Origin: an uncultured Eubacteriales bacterium
Lineage (GTDB): Bacteria; Bacillota; Clostridia; Peptostreptococcales; Anaerovoracaceae
Length of the DNA stretch: 44,528 nucleotides
Assembly (NCBI GenBank): GCA_902778565.1
Contig: CACYYH010000008.1
Coordinates: forward strand, 1-44,528
Direction: 5' to 3'
Of this stretch, positions 17,790 to 26,221 are shown piece after piece (position 1 is the first letter of the stretch; each line of letters starts with the position of its first letter). The notes beneath the pieces are model-generated. The model saw only the letters and a program-made list of their open reading frames with translations, ran no database searches and was not told where the DNA came from. The translations under genes and the position numbers were made by a program.

Positions 17790-18715
17790 TTCAGGAACTG
17801 GAAAACAATGCGGTCTTTTCCAATGAATATAAGCCCGCAGCTCCTAAAAAAGGCGATCTGGCAGCCATATATGAAAACAGAGGAAGGAAACTTCTGATGG
17901 CGCTGGACGAGAACGGCGTCATGTCCCTTCCTGAAGCCGTGCTCTTCAAGGATTACTGGATCGAGCCGGATGACGTGAATGCAGAGGAGAAAATGGCCGA
18001 AAAAGGCGGCCGCCTGGTGTATCTGTACAGCATAGATGATACTGCATTCTACAGCTTCATCTATTACGATGAGAAGACGCCGGACTTTTCCTTTACAGGC
18101 ATGGAGTTCCTGCCATTCTCATTCGAGAACAAGCCTTTACCGAAAAACATATATTTCGGAGCTGAGACTGCTTTCCAGCTGGCCACCTGGTATAACGACA
18201 ACCGACGCTGCGGCCGATGCGGAGCGCCGATGCAGGCACATCCGAAGATCCGCTCCTGCCGGTGCAGTTCCTGCGGATACATGGTATTCCCCAGAGTGCT
18301 GCCTGCAGTTATCATAGCTGTCGTTCACGATGACAAGCTTCTGATGATCAGGTACAGAGGCAGGGAGGAAGACGGCTACGCCGGTACAGCCCTGATCGCA
18401 GGCTTCTGTGAAGTGGGCGAGACCATCGAGGATACGGTGCGACGAGAAGTCATGGAGGAATCCGGCCTTAAAGCCGCTGACATACGCTACTATAAATCCC
18501 AGCCCTGGGGCTTCGCATCAAACCTTTTGATCGGAGTTATCTGCGACATAGAAGGTTCAGATGAGATAGCGGTCCAGGACACCAACGAAGTGGCGGAAGC
18601 CGTATGGCTCACAAGAGATGAAGTAAAGGACGACTTTATGGGAGTATCTCTCACAGACGAGATGATCTCATATTTCAAATACGGAGATGACTTTCCAAAT
18701 CATCTTTCCATATAA
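17786..18715 (+). CDS. nudC: NudC-like NADH pyrophosphatase (Nudix hydrolase)
   Basis: Hydrolyses NAD(H) to NMN(H) and AMP; NudC enzymes also remove NAD caps from RNA. In its 309 residues an N-terminal domain is followed by a four-Cys zinc ribbon (CGRCGAPMQAH... CRCSSCGYMVFPR, about residues 136-165) and a Nudix box GFCEVGETIEDTVRREVMEE near residue 209. The SQPWGFASNLLIG segment downstream of the box matches the SQPWPFP.S motif of the NADH pyrophosphatase subfamily. The ATGA overlap with the DUF523 gene suggests one operon. Confidence 0.88.
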   Translation: MIQELENNAVFSNEYKPAAPKKGDLAAIYENRGRKLLMALDENGVMSLPEAVLFKDYWIEPDDVNAEEKMAEKGGRLVYLYSIDDTAFYSFIYYDEKTPDFSFTGMEFLPFSFENKPLPKNIYFGAETAFQLATWYNDNRRCGRCGAPMQAHPKIRSCRCSSCGYMVFPRVLPAVIIAVVHDDKLLMIRYRGREEDGYAGTALIAGFCEVGETIEDTVRREVMEESGLKAADIRYYKSQPWGFASNLLIGVICDIEGSDEIAVQDTNEVAEAVWLTRDEVKDDFMGVSLTDEMISYFKYGDDFPNHLSI

Positions 18716-18749
18716 AGAGTGATTTGATTAAAGGATAAAGGAGAAAATT

Positions 18750-20456
18750 ATGATCAACTTAAAGGAAGAAATAGCCAAGCTCATCAGCGAACAGGTAGCA
18801 GACCTCAGTTTTGATGAGATTAAAAACATGATCGAGACACCTCAGGACAGCAAGATGGGAGACTATGCTTTCCCTTGCTTCAGGCTGGCAAAGGTACTGA
18901 GAAAGGCACCTCCGCTCATCGCCAAGGGCATCGCAGAAGCCATCGCTGACAACGATATCTTTGAAAAGGTGGAACAGGTCAACGCATACGTGAACATGTT
19001 CATTTCCAAAGAAGAGTTTGTTGAAGAAGTCATCGAGGAAGTCATGGAACAGGGCGATGAATACGGCAGATCCAACGTAGGCGAGGGCAAACCCGTCATC
19101 GTTGAGTTCTCATCACCTAACATTGCAAAGCCTTTCCATATCGGACATATCAGATCCACCGTTATCGGAAACTCCATCAACCTTCTCTGGGATGCCATGG
19201 GATACAAGGTCACCAGGATCAACCACCTGGGAGACTACGGCACTCAGTTCGGAAAGATGATCGTGGCTTACCGCCACTGGGGAAATGAAGAGGACGTAAG
19301 ACGCGAACCCATCAAGACCCTCCTTCACTACTACACCAAGTTCCACGAGGAAGCTGAGAACGATCCTTCACTTGACGATGAGGCAAGAGAGACCTTCGCC
19401 AAGCTGGAACAGGGCGGCAAGGAAGAGACAGAACTCTGGCAGTGGTTCAGAGATGAATCCCTCAAGGAATTCACCAGAGTATATAACATGCTGGGCATCG
19501 AGTACGATTCCTACGCAGGCGAATCCTTCTACTCAGATAAGATGCCTGCCGTCGTTCAGGAGTTAAAGGATAAGAACCTCTTAGTCGAGTCAAACGGCGC
19601 TGAAATCGTCGATTTGGAGCCTTATGGCCTTACTCCTGCGCCTATACTCAAGTCAGACGGTTCAACTCTCTATATCACCCGTGACCTGGCCTGCGCCAAG
19701 TACCGCAAAGCCACCTATGATTTCTACAAGAACATCTACGTCGTAGCTTCCCAGCAGAACCTTCACTTCCAGCAGCTGAAGAAGATCCTTGAGCTCATGG
19801 GATACGAGTGGTCAAAGGACATCGTACACGTTCCCTTCGGACTTGTAAGCCTTGAAGAAGGCACCATGTCCACCAGAGCAGGACGTGTGGTATTCCTTGA
19901 AGACGTACTTAACCGCGCCATCGAAGAGACCCGCGAGATCATCAGGGAAAAGGGCGTTGCCACAGACAACATCGAAGAGACCGCCAAGCAGGTGGGAGTC
20001 GGCGCAGTTGTATTCAACGAACTTTCAAACAACAGGATCAAGGACTACGTATTCAGCTGGAAGCAGGTGCTTGACTTCAACGGAGAGACAGGTCCCTACG
20101 TACAGTACACATATGCAAGATGCGCTTCCATCCTGAGAAACGCAGGAGACGATGCCAACGACCTTTCAGGCTTCGATCCTTCATACATCACAGGAGAAGC
20201 AGCATACACACTTGCCAAGGAGATCTACGCTTTAAGAGACGTTATCATCGAAGCAGGTGAGAAATACGAGCCTTCCATCCTTACACGTCACATCGTGGAC
20301 ATGGCTCAGGCATTCAACAAGTTCTATCATGACGAGCACATCCTGACGGACGACAAGGACGAGAGAAAGGCTAAGCTGGCCCTCGTTGTAGCCGCCAAGA
20401 CAGCCATCAGGAACGGCCTGAGACTTCTGGGAATGGAAGCCCCTGAAAGAATGTAA
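18750..20456 (+). CDS. argS: Arginyl-tRNA synthetase
   Basis: Cytoplasmic class I synthetase charging tRNA-Arg, 568 residues. The N-terminal ArgRS domain (about 1-85) precedes the HIGH motif in SSPNIAKPFHIGHIRSTVIG near residue 125. The KMSKS-equivalent is MSTRAGRVVFLEDVL near residue 372, a degenerate form common in ArgRS. The DALR anticodon-binding domain is at the C-terminus (YVQYTYARCASILRNAG, HIVDMAQAFNKFYHDEHIL, ending GMEAPERM). It has a strong ribosome binding site (AAAGGAGAAAATT). A perfect 13-bp hairpin follows the stop. Confidence 0.97.
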   Translation: MINLKEEIAKLISEQVADLSFDEIKNMIETPQDSKMGDYAFPCFRLAKVLRKAPPLIAKGIAEAIADNDIFEKVEQVNAYVNMFISKEEFVEEVIEEVMEQGDEYGRSNVGEGKPVIVEFSSPNIAKPFHIGHIRSTVIGNSINLLWDAMGYKVTRINHLGDYGTQFGKMIVAYRHWGNEEDVRREPIKTLLHYYTKFHEEAENDPSLDDEARETFAKLEQGGKEETELWQWFRDESLKEFTRVYNMLGIEYDSYAGESFYSDKMPAVVQELKDKNLLVESNGAEIVDLEPYGLTPAPILKSDGSTLYITRDLACAKYRKATYDFYKNIYVVASQQNLHFQQLKKILELMGYEWSKDIVHVPFGLVSLEEGTMSTRAGRVVFLEDVLNRAIEETREIIREKGVATDNIEETAKQVGVGAVVFNELSNNRIKDYVFSWKQVLDFNGETGPYVQYTYARCASILRNAGDDANDLSGFDPSYITGEAAYTLAKEIYALRDVIIEAGEKYEPSILTRHIVDMAQAFNKFYHDEHILTDDKDERKAKLALVVAAKTAIRNGLRLLGMEAPERM

Positions 20457-20471
20457 TCTATATCAATTCAT

Positions 20472-20501
20472 GCAAAAAACTTTCGCCAGAAAGTTTTTTG
20501 C
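20472..20501 (+). terminator. Hairpin after argS, probable terminator
   Basis: Perfect 13-bp inverted repeat (20472-20484 with 20489-20501, loop GCCA) whose 3' arm contains six consecutive T. The T run is inside the stem and not behind it, so termination on either strand is plausible but not certain. Confidence 0.6.
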
Positions 20502-20516
20502 TGTAAAGGAAGCATT

Positions 20517-21389
20517 ATGAGATACATCGGTGACATATACAGACCGCCCAGCGAAGCCTACAGTCTTTTGCTGCAGGTGACGGTGGGCTGCTCCCACAAC
20601 AAGTGCACGTTCTGCAACATGTATAAAGCCAAGCAGTTCAGGCTCCGCCCCATGGAGGACGTGCTGGAAGACCTGGACTGGGCAAGGAAGGCCTACAGGA
20701 GAGTAGGGAGGATATTCCTTTGCGACGGAGACGCTCTCTGCCTGAAGAACTCCAAGCTCCTGACCATACTGGACCGCATCAGGGAACTCTTTCCTGAATG
20801 CGAGAGGGTGACTTCCTACGGCCGGGCAACGGACGCTTTGAGAAAGACCGACGAGGAGCTGAAAGAACTCCGTGAGCATGGTCTTACCATGGTATATCTG
20901 GGCGCAGAGTCCGGATCCGCTAAGGTGCTGGAGATGGTCAATAAGGGCGAGACGCCGGAGCAGCTAATAGACGGAGTGCGCAAACTGGAGGACAACGGCA
21001 TCCAGACTTCCGTCACCTTCATTTCAGGTCTCGGCGGACCTGAGCTCATGGAGGAACACGCGGTGGAATCCGGCAAGATGATAGCAAAGATGAACGCTTC
21101 ATACGTGAGCTTTCTGACTCTGATGCTGGATCCCATAGCGCCGCTTTACAAGGACTGGAAAGAAGGCAGATTCAAGCTTCTGGGACCTGAAGAAGTCCTT
21201 CAGGAGGCCGCCATAATGCTTGACTATGCAAGGCCGGAAAAGAAGTGCGTCTTCAGATCAAACCACGCTTCCAACTACGTGTCTTTAAAGGGAGACCTTC
21301 CATACGACAACGACAGAATGATAGATGCGCTCAAGCGCTGCATGAAAGATAAAAGCCTTATAAAAGAAGAATACTTCAGAAGACTTTAG
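20517..21389 (+). CDS. Radical SAM protein (CxxxCxxC, unknown substrate)
   Basis: Radical S-adenosylmethionine enzyme with a 4Fe-4S cluster. The 290 residues hold the cluster motif in VTVGCSHNKCTFCNMYK (Cys spaced CxxxxCxxC around residue 25-32) and later TIM-barrel strands (RIFLCDGDAL, MVYLGAESGSAKVL, TSVTFISGLGG). This resembles Elp3/MiaB-like SAM domains and the YgiQ-like coproporphyrinogen-type group, with no further domain. The ribosome binding site is AAAGGAAG. It stands directly before the DUF4080 gene, joined by a duplicated 15-bp segment. Confidence 0.8.
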   Translation: MRYIGDIYRPPSEAYSLLLQVTVGCSHNKCTFCNMYKAKQFRLRPMEDVLEDLDWARKAYRRVGRIFLCDGDALCLKNSKLLTILDRIRELFPECERVTSYGRATDALRKTDEELKELREHGLTMVYLGAESGSAKVLEMVNKGETPEQLIDGVRKLEDNGIQTSVTFISGLGGPELMEEHAVESGKMIAKMNASYVSFLTLMLDPIAPLYKDWKEGRFKLLGPEEVLQEAAIMLDYARPEKKCVFRSNHASNYVSLKGDLPYDNDRMIDALKRCMKDKSLIKEEYFRRL

Positions 21390-21415
21390 GAGAGCTTAAT
21401 TTAGGAGAGCTTAAT
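21386..21415 (+). repeat. 15-bp tandem duplication carrying the Shine-Dalgarno
   Basis: TTAGGAGAGCTTAAT occurs twice in direct contact (21386-21400 and 21401-21415). The first copy supplies the TAG stop of the radical SAM gene. The second places AGGAG correctly for the ATG at 21414. Confidence 0.9.
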
Positions 21416-22955
21416 GAAGATTTTGCTTACGACCTTAAATTCACAATACGTCCACTCGAACCTGGCCATCCGCTACATGTACACGGTCATCGCCAACGAG
21501 GACTGCGAGGCTGAAATCAGGGAGTTCAGCATCAACAACGATCTTAACTACATTTATAACGAGATCGTAAGGGCCAACTATGACCTGGTGTGCTTCTCCT
21601 GCTATCTCTGGAACATCGAAGAGACCACCACATTGGCTTCAGACCTCAAGAAGGCAAAGCCTGAGATGAAGATCCTTATCGGAGGACCGGAGACCAGCTT
21701 TGACGGCGTGGAATACATGGAGAAAAATGACTGGTGTGACTTTGTCATCTCAGGAGAGGGCGAATACTCATTCTTCAGACTGGTACAGATCCTGACGGGC
21801 AACCGCCAGGCACTGGACATGACCGAGATGGACGAGCTGAGCACCGTGCCGGGCCTGACCTACAGAGAAGGGCGCCTGATCTATGTGAACGAGCAGATTG
21901 AGCCTCTGGACTTCAACAGCATACCTTTTCCTTATTCGGTGCTGGAGCCTGAGCAGGACAAGGTGGTTTACTATGAGTCCAGCCGCGGCTGTCCCTTCAG
22001 ATGCTCCTATTGTATGTCTTCCATCGAGAAGACCGTGAGGGCACTGGACGTGGTCAGAGTGGAGCAGGAACTGAAGTACTTCCTCTTCAAGAACCTTCCT
22101 CAGGTGAAGTTCATCGACAGGACTTTCAACTACGAAAAGGACAGGGCGTATGAGATCCTGAACTACATTATACAGAACGACAACGGAGTTACGAATTTCC
22201 ACTTCGAACTTTGCGGGGATCTTTTGGACAACAGGACACTGGAACTTCTGGCAGGGGCCAGGAAAGGTCTTTTCCAGATGGAGATAGGCATCCAGTCCAC
22301 GAACCCCGACACCCTGAAAGCCGTCCACAGGGCGGAGAACGTTTACCCGGTGCTTTACAATACCGGAAGGCTGGTGGAGTGCGGTACCTGCCACACCCAC
22401 GTAGACCTGATAGCTGGGCTGCCCTATGAGACCATTGAGACCTTTGAGAGAGGCTTCGACAAGGTGTACTCCCTTAAGGCGGATGCTTTCCAGATGGGCT
22501 TCCTGAAGGTGCTGAAGGGAACTGAGATCCACGACAGGGCGGAGGAGTTCGGCATAGTCTACCGCGACCACACACCATACGAAGTGGTTTCCACCGCATG
22601 GATCAATGCGGATGAGATGGTGCACCTGAAGGAGATCGACAGGATGCTGGACACCTACTATAACCGCAAAGGTTTCACCCACACCCTGGACTATCTCACT
22701 TCAGAGATGACACCCTTCAAGCTCTTCAGCGCGCTGGCTGAGTTCTATTACGCAAAGGGCTATCAGAACAGAGACCGCAGGAAGGACGACCAGTACCGCA
22801 TCATGCTGGAATTCGCAAAGAAGCTGGATGCGGATGGCACCGTCAAAGGCTGCGCAGACGAAGTCCTGAAGACTCTGGACCTGGACGCCAGGGAGAGCAT
22901 GGACAAGATCAATTACGGAAGATTTATCAGAAAAGGATGGGAATTAACGGTATGA
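21414..22955 (+). CDS. B12-binding radical SAM protein, DUF4080 type
   Basis: Class B-like radical SAM enzyme with an N-terminal cobalamin-binding fold, substrate unknown. In 513 residues, the N-terminus (LLTTLNSQYVHSNLAIRYMY, CFSCYLWNIEET, ILIGGPETSF) matches B12-binding radical SAM proteins. The SAM motif is SRGCPFRCSYCMSS (CxxxCxxC) near residue 190. Barrel strands follow (VKFIDRTFNY, FQMEIGIQSTNPDTLKAVHR, VDLIAGLPYETIETFERGF). The C-terminal 150 residues correspond to DUF4080. The usual His that ligands cobalt is not evident, so cobalamin binding is uncertain. Its stop overlaps the TPR gene start as ATGA. Confidence 0.83.
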   Translation: MKILLTTLNSQYVHSNLAIRYMYTVIANEDCEAEIREFSINNDLNYIYNEIVRANYDLVCFSCYLWNIEETTTLASDLKKAKPEMKILIGGPETSFDGVEYMEKNDWCDFVISGEGEYSFFRLVQILTGNRQALDMTEMDELSTVPGLTYREGRLIYVNEQIEPLDFNSIPFPYSVLEPEQDKVVYYESSRGCPFRCSYCMSSIEKTVRALDVVRVEQELKYFLFKNLPQVKFIDRTFNYEKDRAYEILNYIIQNDNGVTNFHFELCGDLLDNRTLELLAGARKGLFQMEIGIQSTNPDTLKAVHRAENVYPVLYNTGRLVECGTCHTHVDLIAGLPYETIETFERGFDKVYSLKADAFQMGFLKVLKGTEIHDRAEEFGIVYRDHTPYEVVSTAWINADEMVHLKEIDRMLDTYYNRKGFTHTLDYLTSEMTPFKLFSALAEFYYAKGYQNRDRRKDDQYRIMLEFAKKLDADGTVKGCADEVLKTLDLDARESMDKINYGRFIRKGWELTV

Positions 22956-24142
22956 ATATAGAAAAAACTGACAGGATAGGAGAACTTCTGACGGATCACT
23001 TAAAGGAGATGGTCTTCGACGAACTGTCCGACGCATATCTTGAAAAGGCCGGCGTAGCCGACATACTGAAAGGCGTTCCGGTACCCATCAGAAAGACCGA
23101 GATGACCGGCATCACGGTGCTTAAGATCGCCCTGAACATGGCCTTCGTATTCGGCGTGGATCCCGGCTTCAAGTATAAGGAAAACTACCTTCAGTACATC
23201 CTGAGGAACTTCGACAAGAACTTTTCCAACGGCCTGATAGCCAAGGGACTGGACGAAGCCCAGGAGGAAAAGTACGAGGAGTCCTGCATATACTTCAGGG
23301 CAGCCCTCCAGGTGGATCCCGACAACGCCAACGCCTACTACTGCTACGGCAGAGGCCTGAAGGACAGATACGAAAGACTGTCCGCAGACGACGAACTGGC
23401 AGACATCGGGACCTACGACAGGGGTGCCAGAGAAGACGTCATCGGCCGCTACAAAGCAGAGTCCATGGAAGCCTTTGAAGTGGCAGTGGAAAAAGATCCT
23501 GAACTGGCAGACGGCTACTACTATCTGGGCTACGCATACCTGAACATGGGCCTTTACGTGAAGGCAAAGCTGGTATGGGACAAGTACATGGAACTGTCCG
23601 GCGCCGCGGCTTCAACCGGTGATGCGGGTGTGGACAAGGCCAGAAAAGAAGCTCGCGAGGACATAGAGATGAGGCTGGCACAGCTGGCAGAACCCGTGAA
23701 GATCGAAGAAGGATACAACATGATCCTTACAGGCAAGTTTGAAGAGGGCATCAAAGTACTGAAACCCTACACCGACGGCAAGTTTGCCGGCTGGTGGCCC
23801 CTTTGGTTCTATCTGGGAACCGCATACCGCGAACTGGCCAAAGCCAGCCGCGCAGAGTTCGAGGCAGCCGGCGAAGGCGAGGCGGCTGAAGACGAAGTGA
23901 CCTGCGGAGCCTACGAAGAAGCCGCAAAGCACTTCAAGGAGGTGCTGAAGCTGGATCCTTCGAACAAAGACGCCATGAACGAACTTGTAGAGATCTACAA
24001 GTTCCTGGGTGACGACCAGATGGTAGAAAAATACACAAAGAAGATCGCCATCATCACCGAGAACGCCGAAGCAGACCGCGAACTCCTGCGCAACCAGGCC
24101 CAGGCCGACGCAGGGGTAACAAGGCCCGTGAAGATGAGCTGA
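22952..24142 (+). CDS. TPR-repeat protein
   Basis: Cytoplasmic protein of 396 residues with several tetratricopeptide-like helical pairs: ESCIYFRAALQVDPDNANAYYCYGRGL near residue 110, AFEVAVEKDPELADGYYYLGYAYLNMG near 175, GIKVLKPYTDGKFAGWWPLWFYLGTAYREL near 270 and AAKHFKEVLKLDPSNKDAMNELVEIYKFLGD near 335. There is no signal peptide. The ATG at 22952 is preferred because it forms an ATGA overlap with the upstream stop; the ATG at 22937 has its purine tract too close. It probably acts as a scaffold; coupling to the radical SAM gene hints at a shared process, but no function can be named. Confidence 0.8.
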   Translation: MNIEKTDRIGELLTDHLKEMVFDELSDAYLEKAGVADILKGVPVPIRKTEMTGITVLKIALNMAFVFGVDPGFKYKENYLQYILRNFDKNFSNGLIAKGLDEAQEEKYEESCIYFRAALQVDPDNANAYYCYGRGLKDRYERLSADDELADIGTYDRGAREDVIGRYKAESMEAFEVAVEKDPELADGYYYLGYAYLNMGLYVKAKLVWDKYMELSGAAASTGDAGVDKARKEAREDIEMRLAQLAEPVKIEEGYNMILTGKFEEGIKVLKPYTDGKFAGWWPLWFYLGTAYRELAKASRAEFEAAGEGEAAEDEVTCGAYEEAAKHFKEVLKLDPSNKDAMNELVEIYKFLGDDQMVEKYTKKIAIITENAEADRELLRNQAQADAGVTRPVKMS

Positions 24143-24157
24143 AATATGGTGAATTGT

Positions 24158-24335
24158 AAGGCCCGCCGCCAGGCGGGCCTTTTGGTTTGGAGCCGCCCCT
24201 GCGGGGCGGCGGATCATGTGAAGAGGTTGACCCGCCGGGGCGGGCCTTCTGATTGGTGCGAAGAGGTCAAGACCCGCCGGGGGCGGGTCTTTTCTGTTGG
24301 AATGATATGCGAAGACCCGCTGGCGCGGGTCTTTT
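24158..24335. terminator. Cluster of five GC-rich terminator-like hairpins
   Basis: Five stem-loops in 178 bp between the TPR gene and the convergent GDSL gene: 24158-24181 (AAGGCCCGCC/GGCGGGCCTT, then T), 24192-24210 (GCCGCCCC/GGGGCGGC), 24231-24244 (CCCGC/GCGGG), 24269-24291 (AAGACCCGCC/GGCGGGTCTT, then T) and 24312-24333 (AAGACCCGC/GCGGGTCTT, then T). Hairpins 1, 4 and 5 have A/T flanks on both sides and could terminate in both directions. The last abuts the GDSL stop codon. Confidence 0.85.
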
Positions 24336-24905
24336 CTATTCCTGTATCAGTGGTTCTATTACCGCTAGGACTGTGTCGGCGATCAGCCTGTGCCCCTCCT
24401 CGGTAGGGTGGACGCCGTCCTCGAAAAGCGCCGGGTCGCTGAGCACCGGGCGCAGATCAAAAGTGGAGACCCCGGCGTTTTTTGCGCGGGTCAGGAGGCT
24501 GTCGGCGAACTGATTGAAATTTGCGTTGAGTTTGTCAGGGTCGAGGGGTCCATAGAAAGCGTAATCAGATTCGCGAAACCCCGGCTGTATGCCGATGATG
24601 GGCGTACAGTTCTTTGCGCGGAAAAGCTCGGCGATGGTCATGATGTTCGTGACGTCGTCCTCGTTGGCGCCGTACATCAGCACGTCGTTGGCGCCGCCCA
24701 TGATGATGGCGACATCGCCTGTCTCAGTCTCATCAGGCACGATGTGGCTGCGGGCTCGCTGCAGCATGTATGCCGAAGTGTCCCCATTGGTGCCGCGGTT
24801 CAGCACCCGAAGGCCCGTGGCCTTCCCTACGAGGCTGACCCAGCAGTCGTTCCGCCAGACCCCATATCCGAATGTAAGGCTGTCGCCCAGACAAATGATG
24901 TTCAT
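24336..24905 (-). CDS. GDSL/SGNH-family hydrolase
   Basis: Ser esterase or lipase of the SGNH fold, 189 residues, cytoplasmic (no signal peptide). Block I is ICLGDSLTFGYG with the nucleophile Ser at about residue 8. Block II Gly/Asn is in NRGTNGDTS, block III is MGGANDVL, and block V is DGVHPTEEGH carrying the Asp-His pair. Substrate unknown; acyl-CoA thioesterase/lysophospholipase TesA-like enzymes are the nearest idea. The start at 24905 is chosen because GGAGG lies just upstream on the minus strand; a longer frame to 24935 overlaps that site. TATAAT with extended -10 (TGGTATAAT; plus-strand ATTATA at 24924-24929) gives a likely promoter. Confidence 0.87.
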   Translation of the reverse strand: MNIICLGDSLTFGYGVWRNDCWVSLVGKATGLRVLNRGTNGDTSAYMLQRARSHIVPDETETGDVAIIMGGANDVLMYGANEDDVTNIMTIAELFRAKNCTPIIGIQPGFRESDYAFYGPLDPDKLNANFNQFADSLLTRAKNAGVSTFDLRPVLSDPALFEDGVHPTEEGHRLIADTVLAVIEPLIQE

Positions 24906-25100
24906 GGTATTACCTCCGCCGCTATTATACCACACCGGGCTCCTGAAAAAAAGTTTCGATGCAAGTGTTTTGCAGGGGCGGGCGGCGGATGCCTTGAGGC
25001 GGCTGGGTTTGCGGGGTGTTGGCGACGATCGTATACAATTGCGGCATATTGCAAAATATCAGCGATGGTAATAATATTTACAGACAAAAGGGCTGGTGTT

Positions 25101-25402
25101 TAGTACTTAATTAAGATTTTATTCTGATAAGTCCTATGGATTTTAAAGATTGATAGTATCTATTTGTCTTTTTTACTGTTTTAGTACTACCGGTATTTAA
25201 GATTTATAGTACCAGATAAAAAGAAAAGTATATTTGGTACTAGTGGCAGGTGGGTAATAGTAGTACTAAATCAGGATATTAGGAAGTCGAGTACTATGAT
25301 AGCTTAAATAACATAGTACTAAAAGAAGGAAATTTATATATTGGTACTAGAGATGTTGAAAAAACATAGTACTAAAACCTTGATTTATGACAATTAGTGC
25401 AA
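25101..25402. repeat. Array 1: six-unit periodic inverted-repeat array (AGTACT type)
   Basis: Noncoding AT-rich region with AGTACT-like hexamers starting at 25102, 25130, 25155, 25183, 25208, 25236, 25262, 25290, 25315, 25343, 25368 and a degenerate one at 25396. Spacing alternates 28 and 25 (once 26). Six are exact AGTACT, three are single-base variants (AGTACC, GGTACT twice) and three are weaker. Read as units, there are six 36-nt inverted repeats (25101-25136, 25154-25189, 25207-25242, 25261-25296, 25314-25349, 25367-25402) with linkers of 17, 17, 18, 17 and 17 nt. Ends pair over 7-9 bp, for example TAGTACCA/TGGTACTA in unit 3 and TAGTACTTA/TAAGTCCTA in unit 1. The interior 22 nt differ between units. 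The array ends 24 nt before the start of the PD-(D/E)XK-like gene. Confidence 0.85.
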
Positions 25403-25426
25403 AAACAGTTAGCAAAGGGGTGCAAA

Positions 25427-26221
25427 ATGAAATTATTACTTAGTAACTTTAAGAACAGGGCGGAATACCTCAGGAAAACCATTGAAATTAAAAAAGAAGG
25501 TTTGTTTGCAGCTCCTGAGGGAAGTTTGAGGATAGCAGGTGGGCAAGGCCATCCTCACTACTATCATAAAACCACCACCGGAGACAAAACAGGGCGGTAT
25601 TTGAAGACTTCAGAGCGTAAAACAGCTGTTTTGCTGGCACAAAAGGATTATGACCGTAGAGTGATAAGGAGTGCAGAAGCAGAACTGAAGATTCTGCAAA
25701 GGCTCATTGCAAATTATGAAAGTGGCGTTGCCGAAGACGTGTACAGCAAGCTCAACCCTGCCCGCCGCGCCTTGGTGACGCCGATCCTGCTGCCGGACGA
25801 CCAGTTCGTAAAGAACTGGCTGGCGCAGCCCTACGAGGGGCTGGGCTTTGAAGAAGGCGCGCCGGAGTTTTATGCGGAAAGCGGCCTTCGGGTCAGGTCG
25901 AAGTCGGAGATCGGGATAGCCAATAAGTACGGCGAGCTGCAGATCCCCATGCTTTTCGAGAGGCCGCTGAAACTCAAGGGCTGGAAGACGGTCTATCCGG
26001 ACTTCACACTGCTAAATGTGCGTCTCCGCAAAGAATTCATCCACGAGCATCTGGGCAAGATGGATGATCCGGAGTATGCGGAGGAGAACGTGGCGAAGAT
26101 CAACGCGTATGAAAAGAATGGCTATTATCCGGGGAAGAACCTGATCCTTACTTTTGAGACGAAAGGAAATCCTTTCGACGTAAGAAAAATAGAAGATATC
26201 GCAAAGCAATATCTTCTATGA
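25427..26221 (+). CDS. Uncharacterised protein with PD-(D/E)XK nuclease-like C-terminal part
   Basis: Protein of 264 residues without an assigned role. The N-terminal third is basic and helical (KNRAEYLRKTIEIKKEG; LAQKDYDRRVIRSAEAELKI) with GSLRIAGGQGHPHYYHK between. The C-terminal part contains RSKSEIGIANKY, TVYPDFTLLNVRLRKEF, EHLGKMDDPEYAEENVAKI and LILTFET. This order (Glu in SKSE, Asp in YPDF, then a Glu/Lys strand) resembles a restriction-endonuclease-like fold, as an inference from motif spacing. The ATG at 25427 is chosen because AAAGGGG lies at 25414-25420; a GTG at 25397 would run into the array. Base composition shifts from AT-rich before about 25740 to GC-rich after it, suggesting a mosaic gene or transfer. 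Array 1 sits immediately upstream. Confidence 0.7.
   Translation: MKLLLSNFKNRAEYLRKTIEIKKEGLFAAPEGSLRIAGGQGHPHYYHKTTTGDKTGRYLKTSERKTAVLLAQKDYDRRVIRSAEAELKILQRLIANYESGVAEDVYSKLNPARRALVTPILLPDDQFVKNWLAQPYEGLGFEEGAPEFYAESGLRVRSKSEIGIANKYGELQIPMLFERPLKLKGWKTVYPDFTLLNVRLRKEFIHEHLGKMDDPEYAEENVAKINAYEKNGYYPGKNLILTFETKGNPFDVRKIEDIAKQYLL

Noticed and set aside
24390..25103. Plus-strand frames opposite the GDSL gene
   Set aside because: The minus strand carries complete SGNH motifs, a promoter and a ribosome binding site.
25101..25402. Array 1 as a CRISPR array
   Set aside because: There is no constant repeat of 24 nt or more; only 6-9 nt ends recur, interiors are about 22 nt, linkers about 17 nt, and no cas gene is nearby.
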